Shown: positions 60,053 to 64,000 of the stretch, piece by piece
Numbering within the stretch: position 1 is the first letter of the stretch
How the letters are laid out: each line of letters starts with the position of its first letter
Source of the DNA: Desulfobulbaceae bacterium
GTDB taxonomy: Bacteria > Desulfobacterota > Desulfobulbia > Desulfobulbales > Desulfocapsaceae
Length of the DNA: 64,000 bases
Assembly: GCA_024227155.1 (NCBI GenBank)
Contig: JAAELB010000881.1
Span: 1 to 64,000 of the forward strand
Direction of reading: 5' to 3'
Notes under the pieces: generated by a model
What the model saw: only the letters and a program-made list of their open reading frames with translations
Told to the model about the DNA's origin: nothing
Database searches by the model: none
Made by a program: the position numbers and the translations under genes

Positions 60053-62041
60053 TTAAGCGACCTTGAATCTCCCCACCAAAGTGTTGAGTTGCTCAGCCAA
60101 TTTGGAAAGATCATTGGCACTTTCATTCACGTTCTGACTGCTGTTATTTATTTCAGCGGACCCTTCACTTATTTGATTGATATCCCGGTTGACATCTTGT
60201 ATTGCGATTGAACTCTGAGCCACATTTTCGTTTACTTCTCCAATGCCAGAAGCAGCCTGAGCTACATTTTCTGAAATTTCCGATGTCGCTGCAGATTGCT
60301 CTTCAACAGCAGTTGCGATAGTTGAAATAACATCATTAATTTCATTAATAACACCAGAAATTGTTTGAATGTCTTCGATGGTGGAATTTGTTGTACCCTG
60401 CATTTCATCTATCTGATTCTTAATATCCACAGTAGCTTCCGCTGTTTGCTTGGCAAGCTCTTTGATTTCGTTTGCAACGACAGCAAATCCTTTACCTGCT
60501 TCACCCGCTCTTGCCGCTTCAATTGTAGCGTTAAGTGCTAGTAAATTCGTTTGTTCTGAGATTTCTGTTATGGCCTCGGTGACTTTGCCGATCTTCCCGG
60601 CAGCCTTGCCAAGATCATTCATTTTGTGGGAAGTCTGTTCTGATTGTATCACTGCACCTTCTGAAATAGACTTGGCCCGCGCTGCATTTTGGGCGATTTC
60701 GTTGACGGTTGCAGACATTTCCTCAGCTGCTGTAGCTACCATGCCAACATTACTTGCTGACTGTTCCATTGCAGCTGAAACAGAACTCATGTTGACACTC
60801 ATTTGCTCAGAGGCAGATGCCACACTGTTTGAACGATCTGATGCGGTTTCTGAGGTAGATGAAAGTTGTGTCGATATAGCTGCCAGCTCAGTTGAGGAAG
60901 AAGATAATGTATTCACTCCGGTAATAATCTCTTTAATCATTGAACCGAGTTCTGTTACGGTTTTACTTAAAGAGCTAGACATTTTGCCAACTTCATCCTG
61001 CTGGTCGACCTTCAAAGTGTTTGTGAAATCCCCCTTTCCGACTGTTTCGACAAAATCAACAACTTTCTGCACGGGACCGGTTATTGAGCGAGTGAGCACA
61101 ATACCAAATATAATGCCGACAACAATGGCGATGGCTGAAATAATCAGAGTGAACCTGATGGCACTTTCACTTTTAGCCTGAACAATTGGTCCAAGAATGT
61201 CCTGTTCACCTTTTACTGAAAGCTTTACATCTTCAACAGCGGCAGCAACCTGTGGGCCGATCTTATCGAGTGTATTGGCAATAATATTATTGCGTTCCTG
61301 AATAATTTTATCAAGGTCAGTGAAAGCATCTATGTATATTTGTGCTTCTTCTTTAACCTTGTCATTGAGAGCACGACGGGTTGGGTTTTGAAGCATTTTG
61401 TCGAGGATACTAACTCTTTCGAACACACTAACGTATTCCGCTTTCACCCTGTCAAAATCTGCAGGTGCGTTAGTTCCAAGATATTTCTGGCCATAGAGCC
61501 TGCCCAGCAACATATGTCGGAGAACAATACCTGCTTCATAAGCGGCATCGGCATCACTATCATCCTTTGCGGTTTGCATGATTTTAGTTAAGGCTTTTTC
61601 CATGCTGGGTCCGTACCCTCGGAGCCTCTCATTAACTATCATGTTACGTTGCACCCGGATTTCCTTTACTCTTTCAAAGGCTTTTTCATACTCATTCATT
61701 CTCTCGTTTACAAAATCAATCTTCTTTGCTCTCTCCGGGTTGTTGATTTCTTTCTGAGCTTCTTCAATAAAAGTATTCATTTTCTCTACATACTCATCAA
61801 ACTGCCGAATATCTTTAGCACTGCCGGTTGCGTTAAAGTCTTTGACATTCATTCGAACCATCAGCATGTTGGCCTGCAGTCGACCGCTTAAGTTGGTATC
61901 CCTTGCGAGCCCTCGATAATCAACAAAACCGTCTGTCACCCCACTTATTCCACGCCATGAGATAATTGATACAGCAGCAAGAAGTAGTATTACGACTCCG
62001 AATCCCATACCAATTTTTGCTGCAAGACTTAAATTTTTCAT
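60053..62041 (-). CDS. Methyl-accepting chemotaxis protein with a helical bimodular-type sensor domain
   Basis: 662 residues. TM1 at 8-28, a long all-helical periplasmic domain (30-290) of the HBM/4HB type as in McpS-like receptors for small organic acids, TM2 ([14 protein letters not shown] region, about 297-318), HAMP ([20 protein letters not shown]), and a signalling domain with the hairpin tip [41 protein letters not shown]. It feeds the CheA/CheW complex, which is not encoded in the window. Near its 3' end, ACTCCAGATAGAC and GTCTAACTGGAGT (59990-60024) form a hairpin. Confidence 0.93.
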   Translation of the reverse strand: MKNLSLAAKIGMGFGVVILLLAAVSIISWRGISGVTDGFVDYRGLARDTNLSGRLQANMLMVRMNVKDFNATGSAKDIRQFDEYVEKMNTFIEEAQKEINNPERAKKIDFVNERMNEYEKAFERVKEIRVQRNMIVNERLRGYGPSMEKALTKIMQTAKDDSDADAAYEAGIVLRHMLLGRLYGQKYLGTNAPADFDRVKAEYVSVFERVSILDKMLQNPTRRALNDKVKEEAQIYIDAFTDLDKIIQERNNIIANTLDKIGPQVAAAVEDVKLSVKGEQDILGPIVQAKSESAIRFTLIISAIAIVVGIIFGIVLTRSITGPVQKVVDFVETVGKGDFTNTLKVDQQDEVGKMSSSLSKTVTELGSMIKEIITGVNTLSSSSTELAAISTQLSSTSETASDRSNSVASASEQMSVNMSSVSAAMEQSASNVGMVATAAEEMSATVNEIAQNAARAKSISEGAVIQSEQTSHKMNDLGKAAGKIGKVTEAITEISEQTNLLALNATIEAARAGEAGKGFAVVANEIKELAKQTAEATVDIKNQIDEMQGTTNSTIEDIQTISGVINEINDVISTIATAVEEQSAATSEISENVAQAASGIGEVNENVAQSSIAIQDVNRDINQISEGSAEINNSSQNVNESANDLSKLAEQLNTLVGRFKVA

Positions 62042-62412
62042 TGTTACTCCAGTTAAGATGAATAGTTCCGTATATTAATATGCTTTTGCATGAAACATGC
62101 CTTATTGTCGTAGTGGCGAAAAATATTCAAAAAACAATACGTTAAGAGCTGATTTGTAGACGGATATACGATGATGATTTTCGCGATACTATTTGATTTA
62201 AGGAAGAGTCTAATTTTGTAGACATGGAAAAAGCAGTGAACCACCAAAGTCGTTCGTGAATTTATGATTCACTTCTATAAACACCTGAAAATCTGTGTTA
62301 TTAACCTTGTTGGCTTGGAGGGCTGATTGTCTCGCAGGAAGAGAGACTGGAGGTATGAAATTCTACTTTGTCAGACTGTCTACTTTATTAGACTTTTCGG
62401 CTTTCCACATGT

Positions 62413-62442
62413 ATGAGCCCGTTGATTTAATGCCTTTTCGCC
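62413..62442. repeat. 30-bp sequence, inverted copy of 4642-4671
   Basis: ATGAGCCCGTTGATTTAATG followed by CCTTTTCGCC is the exact reverse complement of 4642-4671. It lies in the 540-bp gene-free stretch between the MCP and the decayed dctP, where only this and the dyad at 62504 were recognised. Confidence 0.8.
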
Positions 62443-62503
62443 GCTTTGAAATAAGGCAAAATTATCTCTTGACGACTTCGTTGGAGTGTGCTAGTCAATA
62501 ATG

Positions 62504-62529
62504 TGTCTAGTTGTTCTACAACTAGACAT
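62504..62529. promoter_or_regulatory. Dyad TGTCTAGTT-N8-AACTAGACA
   Basis: Perfect 9-bp arms (62504-62512 and 62521-62529) about 50 bp before the dctP remnant; an operator or a short hairpin. Confidence 0.5.
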
Positions 62530-62581
62530 TGGTTTATGTGCTGTTAGATTTATTTTACAAAGGTAAGACGCTGTAGGCAAG

Positions 62582-63469
62582 ATGACCAAATCTATGAAGC
62601 AGGAAATTGAGGAGAAAACCAATGGTGCGATCAAAATCACTGTTTATCCGGCTAACCAACTCGGGGATTGGATGGAGGTGTCTGAGCAAATCATGCGCGG
62701 TGCCGTCGATATCGGAATTCTTCCGGTTTCTCCTTCCTACGACGCTAGGCTTCAGGTAAGAGTTTTACCCTATTCGGTTATGAATTGGACTGAGGCTAGA
62801 GAAGCATATCTCGGCGAAGATCCTTACCTGCTCAACATCATGTCTGATGCCATGGACGGGATAGGGCTGAAGGCTCTCTCTGTTGTTGCACAAGGCTTTG
62901 GCGGTGGCGGATTTGCATCTGTCCCTGAGTTTGACGTTCTTGACCCAAATTCAGACAAGCAAGGCTACAAAATGCGTTTCCCACCGGGAAACCAGGCTTG
63001 GGAAAGTCTTGTTCTGGCTCTCGGTTTCACTCCTACCCCTGTTCCATGGGGTGAACTTTTTATCGCACAGTAGACCAAGCTTGTTGATTGCCAGATTGGT
63101 GGTCAATCGTATAACACATGGTCATCCTTCAGGGATGTCACCAAAGTATGGGTTCAGTACAATACACATTTCCAGAACTCTTTTGCCTACATGAGTAGCA
63201 AATCATGGGAGAAGTTAACGCCTGAACAGCGGAAAATCGTACAGGACATAGCAACCAAATATGGTTCAGAGAGCTTTGTCTCTGCAATGGAGGAAGACCA
63301 GCATTACAGTGAAGCTTTGACTGAGGCAGGGATCAAGGTTGTACAGCCGACCGATGAACAACTTAAAGTCCTCGCAAAAAAGGTACGGGAAACAGTATGG
63401 CCCGCCATGGATAAGGTTATCGGCAAAGAAATCATGGATGTTATGAGAGAACACGCTGGCCTGCTGTAA
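62582..63469 (+). pseudogene. Decayed TRAP binding protein gene (dctP): no N-terminus, internal amber codon
   Basis: From 62582 the frame matches DctP (EKTNGAIKITVYPANQLGDW, MRGAVDIGILPVSPS, KMRFPPGNQAWESL) up to WGELFIAQ, then TAG at 63071-63073, then in the same frame TKLVDCQIGGQSYNTWSSFR, TPEQRKIVQDIA and VRETVWPAMDKV to 63469. The TAG falls where paralogues have the Q of ALQTG or AVQTG, one base from CAG. About 45 residues are missing at the start: signal peptide and first strand; a TAG at 62546 closes the frame upstream. In GGQ...LVDC the usual LVDG Gly is Cys. Two independent lesions argue for a pseudogene rather than readthrough. Confidence 0.8.
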
Positions 63470-63569
63470 TCATAAAGCATGGATACGACTGCCCTGTTCC
63501 GTTCCAGGTACGGTTCAGGGTGAAAATCTGTGAGCCTGGAGTTCACGTTACTGTAAACGGAGGATTTGT

Positions 63570-64000
63570 ATGGGAATACAGGGAAACATGCTCTGGATTG
63601 GGCTCATCAAAATGCAGCGGTTGATTTTGGTGATTTCAGTATGCATATCTATTACGGCTGTTTTTGCCGAAGTTATTCTTCGTTATTGTTTTAACAGCTC
63701 ATTTGTTGGTATCGAAGAACTTGCCGCCTATTGCGCTTTCTGGATGTATTTCATAGGTGCTTCCTACGGCGCCTACGAGAGAAGTCATATCAAAGCTGAG
63801 CTGACCCATCTTATTTTCGGAAATACCATGAATTACGCAAGATGTCGTGCCCTGACAAGTTTCATATCTTTTGCTGCGGCTACCTATGTTATTCCCTGGG
63901 CCTACGATTATGTTGTGTGGGGTTTTGAGAGGGGAGAACAGTCAAGGTCAACTCTCCTAGGTTCCACCTACCCCGTTGTCTATTTTCAGATAAGTATACT
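63570..64000 (+). CDS. dctQ: TRAP transporter small permease (DctQ), partial
   Basis: The frame opens with ATG at 63570 (ACGGAGGATTT upstream) and runs to the window end, 143 codons. ILRYCFNSSFVGIEELAAYC, GASYGAYERSHIKAELTHLI and four hydrophobic segments identify DctQ. It looks intact although the dctP 100 bp upstream is broken; a dctM gene is expected next, outside the window. Confidence 0.88.
   Translation, partial: MGIQGNMLWIGLIKMQRLILVISVCISITAVFAEVILRYCFNSSFVGIEELAAYCAFWMYFIGASYGAYERSHIKAELTHLIFGNTMNYARCRALTSFISFAAATYVIPWAYDYVVWGFERGEQSRSTLLGSTYPVVYFQISI

Noticed and set aside
62582-63469. Pyrrolysine insertion at the dctP amber codon as the preferred reading
   Set aside because: The codon aligns with a conserved Gln one base away, the gene also lacks its signal peptide and first 45 residues, the MttB-family gene here has no TAG, and no pyl genes are in the window.

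Overview
The window (64 kb, moderate GC, Gram-negative gene style) looks like a chromosomal segment of a Desulfobacterota bacterium, probably a marine sulfate reducer of the Desulfobulbales type. This is inferred from the mix of gene families: several TRAP and tripartite tricarboxylate (TTT) transporters, a non-pyrrolysine MttB-type methyltransferase with its own corrinoid protein, sigma54 enhancer-binding regulation, many PAS hybrid kinases with an AHDFNN H-box, and a split-P-protein glycine cleavage operon. No rRNA, tRNA or CRISPR array was seen.

Layout. 0-4.9 kb: a partial coiled-coil protein, small hypothetical genes, two larger unknowns and a fossil of a yqeB-like gene. 4.9-7.1 kb: a membrane hybrid histidine kinase. 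7.4-11.4 kb: a three-part methyl-transfer system (methyl-THF:corrinoid methyltransferase, MttB-family methyltransferase, corrinoid protein) and an XRE-cupin regulator, consistent with demethylation of glycine betaine or a related quaternary amine. 11.5-14.3 kb: a TRAP transporter, divergent from 14.6-21 kb, where a PEP-mutase/isocitrate-lyase-family C-C lyase, a class III CoA transferase, an HMG-CoA-lyase-like enzyme and a TctCBA transporter suggest uptake and cleavage of a branched hydroxy-dicarboxylate. 21-28.3 kb: an AsmA-like envelope protein, an exported nicotinamidase, a truncated receiver domain, a polytopic membrane protein and an alpha/beta hydrolase. 28.3-39.3 kb: a sigma54-controlled catabolic island with a truncated racemase, a three-component flavin amine/amino-acid dehydrogenase, RidA, a TRAP transporter with two binding proteins and an AcoR-type activator. 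39.5-48.9 kb: glycine/alanine symporter, Lpd, gcvT-gcvH-gcvPA-gcvPB and lipB-lipA, a complete glycine oxidation module. 49-51.2 kb: rsgA, a LysE-family exporter, a nitroreductase. 51.4-62 kb: signalling genes, including a two-propeller hybrid kinase coupled to an MFS pump with an N-terminal HAMP-like region, a frameshifted PAS kinase and an MCP. 62.5-64 kb: a decayed TRAP dctP (in-frame amber, no N-terminus) and the start of dctQ.

The main unexplained signal is a family of about 13 dispersed repeats of 100-170 bp. They begin TTAGTGCCTTA, contain ATAAAAAACAAG inside a hairpin, close with AAGGCACTTAT, and end in a short hairpin before (T)TAG. Eleven full copies lie between genes at 0.8-36 kb and at 57.5 kb, in both orientations. 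The terminal hairpin has four sequence types that all keep their pairing. Two copies start on the TAG stop codon of the gene before them, one supplies the likely ribosome binding site of the next gene, and one has cut a receiver-domain gene. They look like a mobile, structured, non-coding element.

Regulation visible in the sequence: a palindrome ATTGTATACAAT occurs before the methyl-transfer operon and twice in the TRAP/lyase divergent promoter, suggesting one regulator for both. A TGTC-N9-GACA motif occurs four times together with two -24/-12 promoters in the catabolic island, matching the AcoR-type activator encoded there.
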